Assembly (NCBI GenBank): GCA_029298735.1
Contig: JANSLP010000338.1
Coordinates: 1 to 33,786, forward strand
Direction of reading: 5' to 3'
Source of the DNA: Ophiostoma sp. CBS 140.51
Lineage: Eukaryota > Ascomycota > Sordariomycetes > Ophiostomatales > Ophiostomataceae
Length of the DNA: 33,786 nt
The notes beneath the pieces were generated by a model. It was not told the origin of the DNA. It ran no database searches and saw only the letters and a list, made by a program, of their open reading frames with translations. Position 1 is the stretch's first letter, and every line of letters starts with the position of its first letter. Both the position numbers and the translations under genes were made by a program. Below are positions 19,643-30,500 of the stretch, piece after piece.

Positions 19643-21263
19643 GATGGCGGTCGTAGCCGCTAATAAAGGAAGATGGAAGCTCCAAGGGAAGAGGCGCGGT
19701 CTGCTGAACCTAAGCCGCCGGCTCGGTCAGGATACTCGATGGGCGGCGCATGTATGTCGTCGGATGTAAAAGGAAGAGTCGGAGGTACGCAGGCGGGTTG
19801 TTCTATGTTATCAAACGGCACATGGGGCGGTCGTAGGAAGAAGGGTTGTGTGGTCTCGAATAGGTGGACGAAGCTGTTGGTGGCAGCTAAGATGCAACGG
19901 TTTCCTCGAGGAGTCGTCGGTCTATCGATGTCGTGTGTGACTTGTTGAAGGTCAAGACTTGTTCAACCGTGTTTATTATCTGTCGAGATTTGGGGCTGAC
20001 AGGTCCAAGGATTTTTGCTTCGTCGTGAATACGAAGGTAATATTGAGAGGGATTGCTGCTGAGGTGATACGGCGTGAGTTCCGGTCGTGGAAATTAATAT
20101 GGGTCCTTTGTTCTCTTTTGGGTTGGACGACACGACACGACTGAGCTGCTCGGACGCGCGAAGAAAGGCGAAATGGGCCCTGAAAATAGCTATTTTTGTT
20201 GCAGAGAGCTTTGCCGTAATGGTCGGTAGCAGTCAGCAACAGGCACGAATTAAAGAGAGAGGGAGAAATAGGGGAACGTCGCCCCGCTAAAAATGACCCA
20301 CCAAACACACCAAACACCACAAAGGTTTGGTTCTGCAACGGCTGTCTGCTAATGACGCAATTCCTGTCTCCCAACACTTTAGCGGCCGCGAAAGAGCGAC
20401 CCAAAAGCACAGTAGAACGTGACCCTGCGGGATGATGGAATGGATGCACAGTCAAAGACACAACCTACATCCGTACATATGCAGTGTACCCGGGCTTTTT
20501 CATGTATGTGTATGAGCTCTCTCCAAGGCAAAGATTCGCGTCAGCTTGGCAGAGTGCCCAGATGTCAAAGTAAGAAAACTAAAAGCATTTGAGCCCTGAG
20601 GCAGAGCAAAGCAAATTTCAAAGCAGTCAAGGTTGCGTTAACACCAAAACACACATCGAACAGGGAGAAGATATTGGAACAGAAATTTTATAAGAAACGT
20701 ATGCGGAAGTGAATCCGTTCTGCGGCTTTCCCACCGAAATCTCCAAAGGGCCCCCAAAGCACCCAAAAAGCCGTCTTCCAGGGGACGTCGAATCCCAACC
20801 GCTCCAAGAAAATACGTACAAAAGAAGTGAACCGGAAAGCAAAAGAACAAAAAAGAGCACAAAAGGAAACCAAAGAAGAGACTAAAGAGATAGAAACGAG
20901 TAGGAGAAACAGAGAGTAGAAAAGTAAAAGGAGAGAAAGAAAACGGCGTGTGGAAACTGTCGTCTCGTCATCAAGAGACAGAAAAGTAGAGAAGAGAATC
21001 AAGAGACGAGGAATCAAATAGAGAAGCAATGAAAGATGAGAGAGAAAAAGAGAAAGAGTGGGAGAGGCAGGCTGGCGCTCTTCGTAATCCATAAAAGATG
21101 TGGTGAGAAAAGGAGACTAAAGTTGCCGTTTCTTCGTTCTTCGTTATAGCGAGCAGGAAAGCAGATTCGAGGGGAAAACGAGAGAGATGAGAAAGGCGGA
21201 CAGTCGTTAAAGAAGAAAATAGATAGCATGCACAGGCAAAAGCAAAAGCAGGTCGTAAGCGCT
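19643..21263. other. IRS4 promoter and ASE1 3' flank with a long purine-rich tract
   Basis: Both neighbours are on the minus strand. From about 20820 to 21240 the plus strand is overwhelmingly A and G (the ASE1 transcript would be C/U-rich), interrupted by a few short mixed segments. It lies just downstream of the ASE1 stop codon, so it is probably its 3' UTR. Long open frames on the minus strand here (for example 21092-20688) are Leu/Ser/Phe translations of this tract, not genes. IRS4 promoter elements are not obvious. Confidence 0.55.
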
Positions 21264-23791
21264 TTAAAAGGCATCCTCATCGGTCCATTCACTACCCGAC
21301 GCAATGCGGTTGCCGTCCACGTCGATCATCACATGGCCAGCATATGGTGTGGACGATGGTGGTGGTATGCCGCGCTGCCGCTTGTTTGCCATGCTTGATG
21401 CCGGTCGAGCATTGCTATAGGCCTCTGGAGTCATGCGTTTGCCGCGTGCTGCCCGCATCTTTGCGTAGTAGGCTTCTGACGCATCCGGCTCTGGCTCCGA
21501 GTAGTCGTCGTAGGTTTCCCAGTTCTCAGATCCCGACACGGCCGTCGATGTGTTGGAGATGTGCCTTACTGATCCTGCGTGCTGCAGTTGTTGTTGTTGC
21601 TGGTGGCGGTATTGCTGGGATGAGTACGATTGTGATGACGGGGGACGCACGCTATGCGCCTGGCTGCTCTGGCTACGGTCATCGTACCGGTCGTCGTAGC
21701 GGTCGTCATACTGGTCATCGTAGACATCCTCAGGCTCAATGTGCCGTACATTGATGCTCGACCCCAGGTTCGTTCCACGGTACGGGTTGGCCGGCGTCTC
21801 GAGCTGAGGTACACGCACAAGCTCGCGCATCTTTGGTGGAGGCGCCATCATTAGGGATGGCGCTTGCCGAAGCATGTCACCACCGTTGGTGCCGCACCGA
21901 GGTTCCGCTGCCGGTGCTGCCCGTGGCCGCTCGGGAGAGTTGCCGCCGTGCTTAAGTGTGCCCAATGGTGCCCGGGTCTTGGACGTCGCTGCTGGGATAC
22001 GTGACGGGCTCATTCTGCCGGATGCCGTTGCAATGGATGATGCGGTCTCGCTACGCTTCACCAGCCCGCTTGCTATGCCACCCGGGGCCATCGATGCCGT
22101 AGGCGTCTTTGCGCCAGCTCTGGACGGAATGTTTCTTGCCGGGGCAGCCGTTGTCGCCGTTGTGCGCTTTATTGTGCTCTTGGCCGCAGATGCAGCCGCC
22201 GATACAGGCGGGTTGGCAGGTGTCTTGGAGCGGGGGGCAGAAGCTGCTGATGAGGCAGCCGATGGCCGGGCAGAGCCCTCATAGACTGTGTCGAGGTAGC
22301 GCTCGCCGTGCACCAGGAAAGGACGTCCGTATTCGTCCTCCCAGGCCTCGAGCACTTTCTTCAGCTCTGCCGTCACTTTGGGCAGCTCCTTGGCAATGCG
22401 CTTACGGGTCTTCTCCTCACGGAGGAGTTTGCCCGGGTCACGCTTCTCGCCCTTCTGGCCACGCATCATGAGACGCGAAGCATCTTGGCTGGATGCAGCC
22501 AGGTCATTGCGCTCCTTGACCAGAGTCTGGTGACGGTCAACCATGGCCAGAGTCGGGGCGCGCTGCTCTCTGAGGGCTTCAAGACGTGCAATCTCGCGCT
22601 CGTGGGCCTCGAGCAAGGCGTCGCTGTAGACATCTGAGAAGGCAGGCGTGAACTCAAGCATCTCGTCTTCTGAGAGGTAAAGCACATCCCACAGCTCCTG
22701 GAGACGACAGCGTGCGTCTTCAACAAAGGTGGGCAGGTTCTGGCGCTTGAGCTCATTGAGGCGTGCCAGCTCGTCTTCAAACTCGTTAATTTGGCGGATG
22801 CCACAGCCGCGGTTCCCGTTAAGGAAGGCTTTCTTCTCGTGCTCCTCGACGCCCAGTTTGTCCCACAGGTCCTCAACAGCGGCCTTGAGGTCTTTCAGGC
22901 GCTTCTCGCGTGCCTTCTTTTCATCGGAGAGTTTGTCGCGGCGGTTGCGAAGACGGGCGAGGTCGTCCTCGTGGAGGCCCAGCTGCTCTGGCGTGTCGCG
23001 GTAGTGCTTGACGATGGCGGCGTCGGTCTGTGCCTGCGGTGTACCGAGCTCGGCCCACAGCTGAATGATGTTCTCGGAAAGAGCCTTGACGGTGGCGACT
23101 CGGCGAGTGTACTCCTCATACACGCGCGTGAACTCGGCGTCAAGCTTGTCGACATAGGAAGGCGACAGGTCAAAGTTGATCGGGATGGACTGGTTAGGTC
23201 CCGTGGGAGGGAGTGCGATACGCACAAAAGAGCTCTCCAGGTGCGACGAGTACGACTCGAGTGCCTCGACGAGTTCTGTTTTGTTAGCCTTCTGGGCCTG
23301 TGTGCATGTTACTTCTTAAGAAGGATGGTGGTAGTATACGTACTCCGCACTTGCTCGAAGCGCTCACGGTGAATCTTGCTAATCTGGAGATGCTTCTCTT
23401 TGAGCACCTGCAGACAACGGGTCAGAGGGTAGGTAACCTGGAGGTCTTCGTCGGCGTCGTAGTCGCGGCGGGAACGAGAGTCGTCGAGGGACGTTTCCAT
23501 CTGGCGGATGGCGTTGATGGTGCGCTGGGCTTCGTCGACCATGTTCTTCTTCTCGGTGGTTACCAGGCGGACCTGGTTGTGCAGGGCTTCGGAGAGAGCG
23601 TTGAAAAGCTGGATTGTCAGTTAGCAAGAAACAATTCACGGGCAATCGTTTACTGTTCACGAGGCCGACACTCAACATACCTCCTCCTCGCGGGTTTCCC
23701 GCTCATGGTTCGAGACACCAATCTCGTCAAAAAGGCCGTGCAGCTGGTCGATAATGCCGTTGACCTGCTGGGACAGGTAGCTTGCGTCCAT
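21264..23791 (-). CDS. ASE1: ASE1/PRC1/MAP65 microtubule-bundling protein, 795 aa, 3 exons
   Basis: Exons are 23791-23681, 23608-23344 and 23275-21264. Intron 1 (23609-23680) has GTATGT and CTAACTGAC...CCAG; intron 2 (23276-23343) has GTACGT and GGCTAAC...ACAG. The chosen intron-2 junction restores the family motif RFEQVRKLVEALESYSSHLE; a closer AG at 23298 would need the weaker donor GTGCGG. ASE1 is the antiparallel microtubule crosslinker of the anaphase spindle midzone. Residues 1-262 form the N-terminal dimerisation and rod coiled coil. The spectrin-like microtubule-binding domain spans about 263-457, with KAFLNGNRGCGIRQINEFED and TRKRIAKELPKVTAELKKVL as the clearest motifs. The tail (458-795) is disordered and basic, with SP sites typical of Cdk control, a short YDDR repeat, and an acidic end (SEWTDEDAF). 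The call is secure. Confidence 0.96.
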
Positions 23792-25058
23792 GATGGGCGG
23801 CTTCGTCGCGGTCGGCGACAGTGATGATGATGTAGTGGGGATCGTGTGCGTGTGTGTGCGTTAAATTATGTTGTAGAAGGGGACGAGATCGTCTCGTTGT
23901 TGCCTTTTGAGGCTGTCGATGTGAAAGATGATCCGTAAACAAAGAGGGAAGGGGCGATCGAGGGGTCGTCACTGAAGCCGGGAGCGGCACGCCCTGCAGA
24001 AGCAGAGCATCTCAAGATGGCAAGACAGAAGGCGAGGCTGCGCTGTAAGGAGAGCGAGGCGAGACGTGAAAAAAGCGTGCAGGAAAACGATGACGAAAAT
24101 AGGAAGAGAGAGAGAGAGTAAGAGATGTCGTGATGATGAACGTGGAGATTGAAAGAAAGATGATCGCTTCTGTTCCGCTTTGAGAGAAATGCAAAGTGTC
24201 GCAGACGTGTGGGTGGACACAATAGTATTGGTTTTAATGGGAAGGGGAACGAAGGGAAGGAGCAATGGGAATGGACGACAGCAAAGACAACGAGGAGGAC
24301 GAACTGCTGCTACAGTAGACAGTAGACGCGAGATTGGCAGGCTGTGTGGTGCAGTGTGCAGTGCAACGTGCCGCCAAGATACTTTGGTAGCGACTGGTGG
24401 GCGCCGGAACGCCCCAAAGCCCCAAAGCGGGAGGGGACAAGAGAGACCTATGTTGTTTATCAGAGGTTTGTGTGAGCAGGGGTGGACTACGTCGACCAGG
24501 CAACAGATGAGTAAGCTGAAACGGGCGAAAATCACAACGTGTGTTGGGTCACGTGGGCGTATTTCTCGTTTTGTTTACTTTTGGTATTTTCGCTATTTAT
24601 TTCTACAGCGTGCCCATTCCTGACAACTTCCCCCCCATTTGTTTGCACGCGCCCCATCCCTGTCCGCTCGTCTCACCCTCTTCTTTGCTCTTTTTGGGCC
24701 TTTTTTGGTCGCTCATCCGCGCCCGGCCGCTCCCTGCAATTTCGACGGTCAAACGACACCCTGTCGTTTTCTTTCTTTTTTTGTTCTTCTGTTCTTTTTA
24801 CACGCGGGTTCCTTATTACAACTGCGCACAGGACGCTCGGATTGATTGGTTTCCCGCCGCCAAACGACCGGCAATATATTTCATTTATTGTCATTCGATG
24901 CATTGCCGAACCAACCAAGATTTGTCGACCTTGCCGACATCTCGAACTTATTTGCTTCTATTATCGATAGCTTTCCTTCTTATTGATGCGACCTCTCAGC
25001 CATTTTTAGAAAAGACCCTGAAATCTGAAAACGACACTGTTGCCAATCTGTCTTCCCA
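23792..25058. other. ASE1 promoter/leader and axe1 3' flank
   Basis: Both neighbours are on the minus strand. The part nearest ASE1 (about 24040-24320) is purine-rich on plus, giving a CT-rich leader on the ASE1 strand. A CACGTG palindrome lies at 24550-24555, 759 bp upstream of the ASE1 ATG. A 209-codon plus-strand open frame (24541-25170) overlaps the end of the esterase gene and is a T-rich Phe/Leu translation without domains. No gene is visible. Confidence 0.55.
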
Positions 25059-26102
25059 TTACAAGCCGAAATACTTCATGTCATCGTCACCACGGATAGG
25101 CACCGTGTGCCCGACTCCCTGCGCATACACACCGACCAGCTTGCCCTCACCCCAAGTGTACGTGGTGTAGCCGACTTGAGGCACATCGACTTGTGTGCTT
25201 TCCGGCGCATTCGGGTCGAAACCAAAGACTCCGCACCACTCTTTGATGGTCTCATTGTAATTGGGTGGGTACAAGATGTCGTCGGCGCTGCCATGGTAGA
25301 TCTGCATCTTGGGGCGGGCCGCAATGGCCTCGGCAGCGGTTGAGAAGTTGGCCGAGAAGCCCGGGTCCATGTCCTCGACAATGCCCGCCCAGATGGCCTG
25401 CGTGCTATCAATCTGGCCTTCGGCGCACGAGCTGTTCCAAGCGTTGACAGCGCCAGTCTGGCTGTAGAAGCAGCCCGCAGGCACTCCCGAGTAAACAATG
25501 CCGGCAGCAAACATATCGGGGTATGCGGCAGCCATGACATTCTGGAAGGAAGTGTTAGACACAACTGCAGTCACATTGGTAGCAAGAGGGAGGGGGGGTC
25601 TTACCGTCATCATGGCACCCGATGAAGTGCCAGTGACGAACACCTTAGCCGGGTCCGCATTGTACTTGGCAAGGACATATGTCACCATGTTGGCAATGGA
25701 GTTGCTATCACCGCCACCATTGTGTGTCAGTGCTGAAGGTGAGCTGACGTCCCAGCAGGTGCCTTCATATGGCGACGAGGGGAAGATCACGATGAAGCCC
25801 TTTTGGTCGGCGAGCTGTGCGTAGGGCGAGTTTTCGTAGTAGGCTTGTGCCGTGCCGGTGCAGTAGTGAATGGCGACGACGATGGCAGGGCTGTCAGCCA
25901 GCTTGGCAGGCACGTAGATGTACATCTGAGTGTTGGACTCGTTCGGGCCAAAGTCGGTGACTTGGACAAGACCCCCCGTAGCGTGGCTCAGAGGGACCAC
26001 GGGAGACAAGAGGTCGTCGTAGGCTGTGCTTCCGAGTGACGGCCCGGCCTGGGCAGTGTAAGCGCCGACCAATGCGGCGAGAATAGAAGTGAGCAGCTTC
26101 AT
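25059..26102 (-). CDS. axe1: Secreted acetylxylan esterase (CE1 family), 326 aa, 2 exons
   Basis: Exons are 26102-25605 and 25541-25059. The 63-nt intron (donor GTAAGA, branch CTAAC, acceptor TTCCAG) is phase 0 and has no stop, so the unspliced frame also stays open. The signal peptide is MKLLTSILAALVGAYTAQA (1-19). CE1/esterase_PHB alpha/beta-hydrolase features: the oxyanion-side motif HYCTGTAQAYY, the nucleophile elbow G-T-S-S-G with Ser160, a catalytic Asp at 253 (HGSADD) and His at 311 (GVGHTVP). It removes acetyl groups from xylan outside the cell and works with xylanases. The chain ends soon after the His with no CBM1 cellulose-binding module, unlike the longer forms. A GGCTAA motif lies about 100 bp upstream. 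Feruloyl-esterase-like relatives share this fold, so exact substrate is less certain than family. Confidence 0.92.
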   Translation of the reverse strand: MKLLTSILAALVGAYTAQAGPSLGSTAYDDLLSPVVPLSHATGGLVQVTDFGPNESNTQMYIYVPAKLADSPAIVVAIHYCTGTAQAYYENSPYAQLADQKGFIVIFPSSPYEGTCWDVSSPSALTHNGGGDSNSIANMVTYVLAKYNADPAKVFVTGTSSGAMMTVRPPLPLATNVTAVVSNTSFQNVMAAAYPDMFAAGIVYSGVPAGCFYSQTGAVNAWNSSCAEGQIDSTQAIWAGIVEDMDPGFSANFSTAAEAIAARPKMQIYHGSADDILYPPNYNETIKEWCGVFGFDPNAPESTQVDVPQVGYTTYTWGEGKLVGVYAQGVGHTVPIRGDDDMKYFGL

Positions 26103-26942
26103 GATGCTGGCGTCTTTGGATGCGAGCTTAGGTAAGGTGATGGATGCTAAGTGACTACATGAATGGGAAATCGGTCCTTGATACTAAAGCTGAGAAACTT
26201 AGCCACAAAACTGCAACAATTCAATTGAATGGTCCTGTCTCAAGCCCTATGCATCCGTCGCCAGTTACTTAGATCCAGGAACCTAAGACAGGGCTGCAGA
26301 GAGATATAAACTGTGCCCATGTGCTCGACGCAGATAGCATCTAGCGGTACTGCTATTGTGCCTTCAAAGTGACAATAGCTCGCTTTCCCGCTTCAGATCC
26401 ACCTACAGGGCCGACAACAGCCTTTGCAGTGGCTGGATACGGAGTAGGTTCAAAAATACGAATTTACCCGGCGCGGAGTCCATCATGTTGCGGTATGACG
26501 GGACGACACGAGGCTTCCAGGACCGGGGTCCCGAAGCGCTGGAAGGCAGCGGGATAGCGGTCAATAGCTCTAGTGATTTGGTGTGTGATTGTGGGAATTG
26601 GTGATGAGATAGCCAATCGTCTCGCTCCCGGTTAAATAGAAAGTCGGCAGGAGGATCTAGCAACGACAAACCGTTCTATCTCTGTCTTTTTTTTTTTTTT
26701 TTTGGAAGCGCACGGGAAGGAATCGAAAAGATTCAAAGATGAAAAAAACTTAATGGAAAAGTGAGTTGATTCTTGAAGTACAAGGGTTGTGTTCTGGCCA
26801 TAAAATTGGAACAAACAATATTAACAAAATGTAAATCCATGCTGGCCTTTTTTTAAAGGAAAAAAGGAGCAAAGGAAATAACAAAAAGGAGCAAATAAAT
26901 TAAAAATTCCAACAGATAAAAATTCCATTCATTTATGCAACT
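26103..26942. other. axe1 promoter and 3' flank of the repeat-protein gene
   Basis: This 840-bp gap lies between two minus-strand genes. On the axe1 strand it carries a GGCTAA motif, a TTTATATC TATA-like element near 26308-26301 (about 200 bp upstream of the ATG), and an inverted CCAAT pair (ATTGG 26597-26601 and CCAAT 26613-26617). A run of 17 T lies at 26687-26703. From about 26720 to 26942 the sequence is AT-rich, as for a 3' UTR, and the composition changes to GC-rich exactly at the second stop of the neighbouring gene. No further gene is visible. Confidence 0.55.
26199..26204 (-). promoter_or_regulatory. Putative XlnR/XYR1 site (GGCTAA) upstream of axe1
   Basis: TTAGCC on plus reads GGCTAA on the axe1 strand, 97 bp upstream of the start codon. 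GGCTAR is the known core of the XlnR/XYR1 xylanase activators, which switch on acetylxylan esterase genes. One 6-mer is weak evidence by itself; the gene function makes it plausible. Confidence 0.4.
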
Positions 26943-27554
26943 TCACGGTCTACTTGTCATATTCTCGGAGCGCCGCAAAGGTGGCCGGACCGGACTCTTG
27001 CTTGGTGATGGTGGTGACCTGCTCCGCCTACGTCTACCACTATTCGTTCTTCCCACAATCATATCTTCCCAATGAACCACCCGTCCCGGCGGTCGCCATC
27101 GAGGCCTCGGAAGTGGTGGTAGTGGTTTTGATGTCCCAGTCCGTGCTGCCGCTGTCCTGGTATTTTTTAGTGTTGCCGGCCGCCGCATAGCTGACGGAAC
27201 AGTGGCGACTATTTGCGGAACGCGGTTGACACGCCCGCCTCTGCCAATGGTGCCTCCTTCACCACCTGTTTCCTCCCCGGCCCGCATTAGCAACTGGTCA
27301 TCAACCCGCCAGGTCCAGCGGCAGGACTCGACAATGTCGCCGCTGGCACGCAGCTGCTGCCGCCAGCCCTCCGCGCGGTACCAAGCGAGGCGGAAAGGAC
27401 TCTTTGCCCTCTTACCTGTGTTGTTGTTTCTGAGTTCTTCGTTGTCGTCATCGTCGATGCTGACTTCCTGGACAATCCGCAGTATTTTGGTCTGCACTGC
27501 GGTCCTTGGAGATGATGCTCCTGTCTCTGTCTTCCCCGACTGACCCGAGCGTGG
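26943..27554 (-). CDS. Same-frame 203-codon extension beyond the UGA of the repeat-protein gene
   Basis: Directly after the UGA at 27557-27555 (followed by C) the same reading frame stays open for 203 codons to a TGA at 26945-26943. The translated stretch looks protein-like: an acidic patch (IVQEVSIDDDDNEEL), a Trp-bearing block (FRLAWYRAEGWRQQLRAS, then CRWTWRVDDQLLMRAGEE), a Pro/Arg stretch (KPLPPLPRPRWRPPGRVVHW) and a basic Ser-Pro tail. Base composition stays GC-rich across the UGA and falls only at the second stop. Possible explanations: a nonsense mutation or sequence error, stop readthrough, or an unusual intron over the UGA. No canonical GT-AG intron removes it; a GC-AG one (27588-27505, 84 nt, in frame) is possible but weak. 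With the extension the protein would have about 1,602 residues. Confidence 0.5.
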   Translation of the reverse strand, partial: PRSGQSGKTETGASSPRTAVQTKILRIVQEVSIDDDDNEELRNNNTGKRAKSPFRLAWYRAEGWRQQLRASGDIVESCRWTWRVDDQLLMRAGEETGGEGGTIGRGGRVNRVPQIVATVPSAMRRPATLKNTRTAAARTGTSKPLPPLPRPRWRPPGRVVHWEDMIVGRTNSGRRRRSRSPPSPSKSPVRPPLRRSENMTSRP

Positions 27555-30500
27555 TCAATGCAAGGGAATATCGATGGCAGAGGCTTGCAGGAGTGAGCTC
27601 TTTTCGTTGATTTGGTCGTCTTCGTCTTCATCCTCGTCGCCGTGGGTGTTGCCAATTGCATCACGCGACACAGACACGGTAGAGTTGCTAGTTGTCGTTG
27701 TCATTGGTTTGGCCGATATGCCTGATGCGCCGACAGTGGCACCTCCATTGGGCGGTTCAAAGATGCTACGCATGCGTTGGAAGAGGCTAGAAGGGGACGA
27801 ATTCGCCACAACAGAGCTTGGCCGGTTGTTGTTGGATGGTGGCGTGTGAGCTGTGTTGAGAGGAAGGCTCCTTCTTTTGTCATTGCCATCCGCAATGTGG
27901 CCGTTGTAGTCGTATTCGAGCTGGCCGATGGACTTGCCGCGACCTAGGATGAGTCCATCGTCGCCGCCATGATCATAGCCTCTGCTATCGTCTGGCGTGC
28001 TAGACCAACTGGTGCGGATGAATGGATCATCCTGAGGGACCACGCTACCACTGATAATGGAGCCTGTCTGTGGTGTCATGGCATTAGCCACGGCAGCAGA
28101 CCACGGTGACGGGCTGCCAAAGGACGATGAAGCAGATGTCGACAGCGTTGCTTGGCTGCGCATCGAGCCAGGAGTGGCGTCGATGCTACCGTGACGCTCC
28201 TGCCATGGAACATGTGTGACATCGCGAGGCATAAAATCAATACTGTCGAGGTCCTCATCTCGGACACCTGTCTGTCGAGGAGGTGTCACAGGTACCTGCT
28301 GCTGCTGTTGTTGGTGGGGAGCATGGCGGCTGTTGGCGAGACCCTTGAACTGGGAAGCCAATGGGGTGGAGGCATCTGGTGTGACTGGGCGCTCGTCTTC
28401 GTGAGGAGCTTGAGCAAATTGGGTCTGTACCTCCTGGCTGTCATGCTCCTCGACATATTGCGAGCCGCCGACAACGGTAGTCGGCGTTGGGGGAATGTCG
28501 GTATCGTGCGAGATCTCCTGCGGTACCTCGATGGGGTGCTCAGCGATGACGTCTTGGTGCTCATCATGATCATGTTGCACAGGCACAGGCACAAGCGCAG
28601 GCTCTGGTGCAGAGATATGCTCTTCTTCATGTTCGTGATCATTGCTGATAGGCTCCTCTTGGTGTGTCGAGTCGGAAGAGTCGACGGACCCAGCTGACTC
28701 CTCGCTGTCGTCTTCAAAGAGGTCATCTTGGCCTTGCATCGTTGCTGCATGCTCGACCTCTGGAACTGCTTCTTGGTGACCTTCATGGAGGGTATCGGCA
28801 GAGGGCTCCGTGTGAACATTGCCGCCCGCTTCTTCTACTCCATTTTCCTCCTCGTCGACCTCCTCTAGCTCCTTGTCAAGACTCAAAATGTTATGGCCAG
28901 CACCCACTTCCTCGGGCTCTCCAAAGATCATGTTCTCATCGAGGACAGGCTCCTCAACAGCATAATGGACCTTGTGGAACTCATTGACGTCGTGGAAGAC
29001 AGGTGAAGGATCCAGACTCTGTAGTGCTGATGCATAGTAGCTGCTCCCATAGTCCACATACTCTTGGGCCGCAGCGTATGGGTAGGTGTACACATCCTGA
29101 GAGACGTAAGGCTCTTGGTAATGCCACACGGGCGCATCTGTATTTTCTGGAATGGTCACATCATGGGCAAAAGTACCACCATGAGGAGAAGAGATGTTGT
29201 CTTCGGTATGCTTATGCATCTCTTCATGGACTTCCTCGTGCTGAGGGGCCTCTGTATCTGGCTCTACCTCATCATTGACAGCCCCATGATCCACAATTTC
29301 GCTGTCAACTTCGTGAGAGGCTACTTCACGACTGGCAGCTTCCTGATCGATGGCTTCGTAATCAACATCATCGTGGCTGACAACATCGTGGTTCGCAGCC
29401 TCGCGGCCGAGATCAATGTGGTGTTCAGTCTTAGGATCTCCAGCCTCATCTGCAGCAGTGCCATGCTCGGAGACTTGATGAGTACTGATATCACGGTCGA
29501 CGATCTCGTGTTCGGCTATTTCCTCCTTTTGGTGCTCTGGTTGTGTTTCAACATGAGGCTCTTCGGCTGCAGTGAAGTTGGTAGGGGTCAAAGATTCTGG
29601 CGAAACTTCTTCGGGGGCCTCGACATCAACATCCTTGGAAACGAGCACAGCCTCAGGCGCAACCTCATGTGAGATTGTCAGAGACTCCACGTCAGCGGTC
29701 TGCTGAGGATCTACAGGCGCTGTGGCGATAGGTTCTTCATGGTTTGGCTCTGCAACGATATCTTCCGTGGTGAGATCTTGATGGGAAACACTAGAATGGG
29801 CATTCTCCTCAGGTACAAGCTCATGTGCTTCCTCGTGGTGTATTTCTGAATTGCTCTCCTCATGCCCAACCTCTTCTGGGATGTGCTCAGCAAGGTGCTC
29901 AGTAGGTGTGTTGCTCGGTGACATCTCCTCAGCCAGTTGAGTAATAGGAGGTACTGTCTCTTCAGCAGCGTCTTGGTGGGTGAGCTTCTCTTCTGGTGTA
30001 TTGGTTTCTGATGAGGCAGAATCGACGACGGTCTGAACATTGATGTCAGGTGTGGCGTGCTCAACGTTGTAATCTTGGGCGAGCTCTTCTTGAAGCTCAT
30101 TTGCAGGAGTCTCGTGCACTGCCTGCTCAAAGGAAACCTGCTCGACAGGAACCTCGACAGGAACCTCGACAGGAACCTCGACAGGAACCTCGACAGGAAC
30201 CTCGACAGGAACCTCGACAGGAACCTCGACAGGAACCTCGACAGGAACCTCGACAGGAACCTCGACAGGAACCTCGACAGGAACCTCGACAGGAACTTCC
30301 TCGACAGGCATCTCCTCGACAGGCATATCCTCGATGGACTCTTCATGCGTTATCTCTTTCTGTGCAGAGGCCTCGCGTAGCAGTTCTTCTGTTATGTCTG
30401 TTGTGTGGATGGCGATGCTTGGGATATTGGCGTCCACAATGGGAGTAACTCGCTCTTCGATAGCCTCATTTTCGTCATGTTCTTCGTGATGGGAGGTGTC

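Noticed and set aside
24541..25170. 209-codon plus-strand open frame
   Set aside because: Phe/Leu/Ser-rich translation of T-rich intergenic DNA that runs antisense into the end of the esterase gene.
26597..26617. Inverted CCAAT pair as an axe1 control element
   Set aside because: About 500 bp upstream and made of two 5-mers; too likely by chance to list as a feature on its own.
30050..30448. Plus-strand open frames over the minisatellite (RQEP and DRNL repeats)
   Set aside because: They arise because the 12-bp unit lacks stops in all frames; the minus-strand frame extends over a much longer gene with proper introns.
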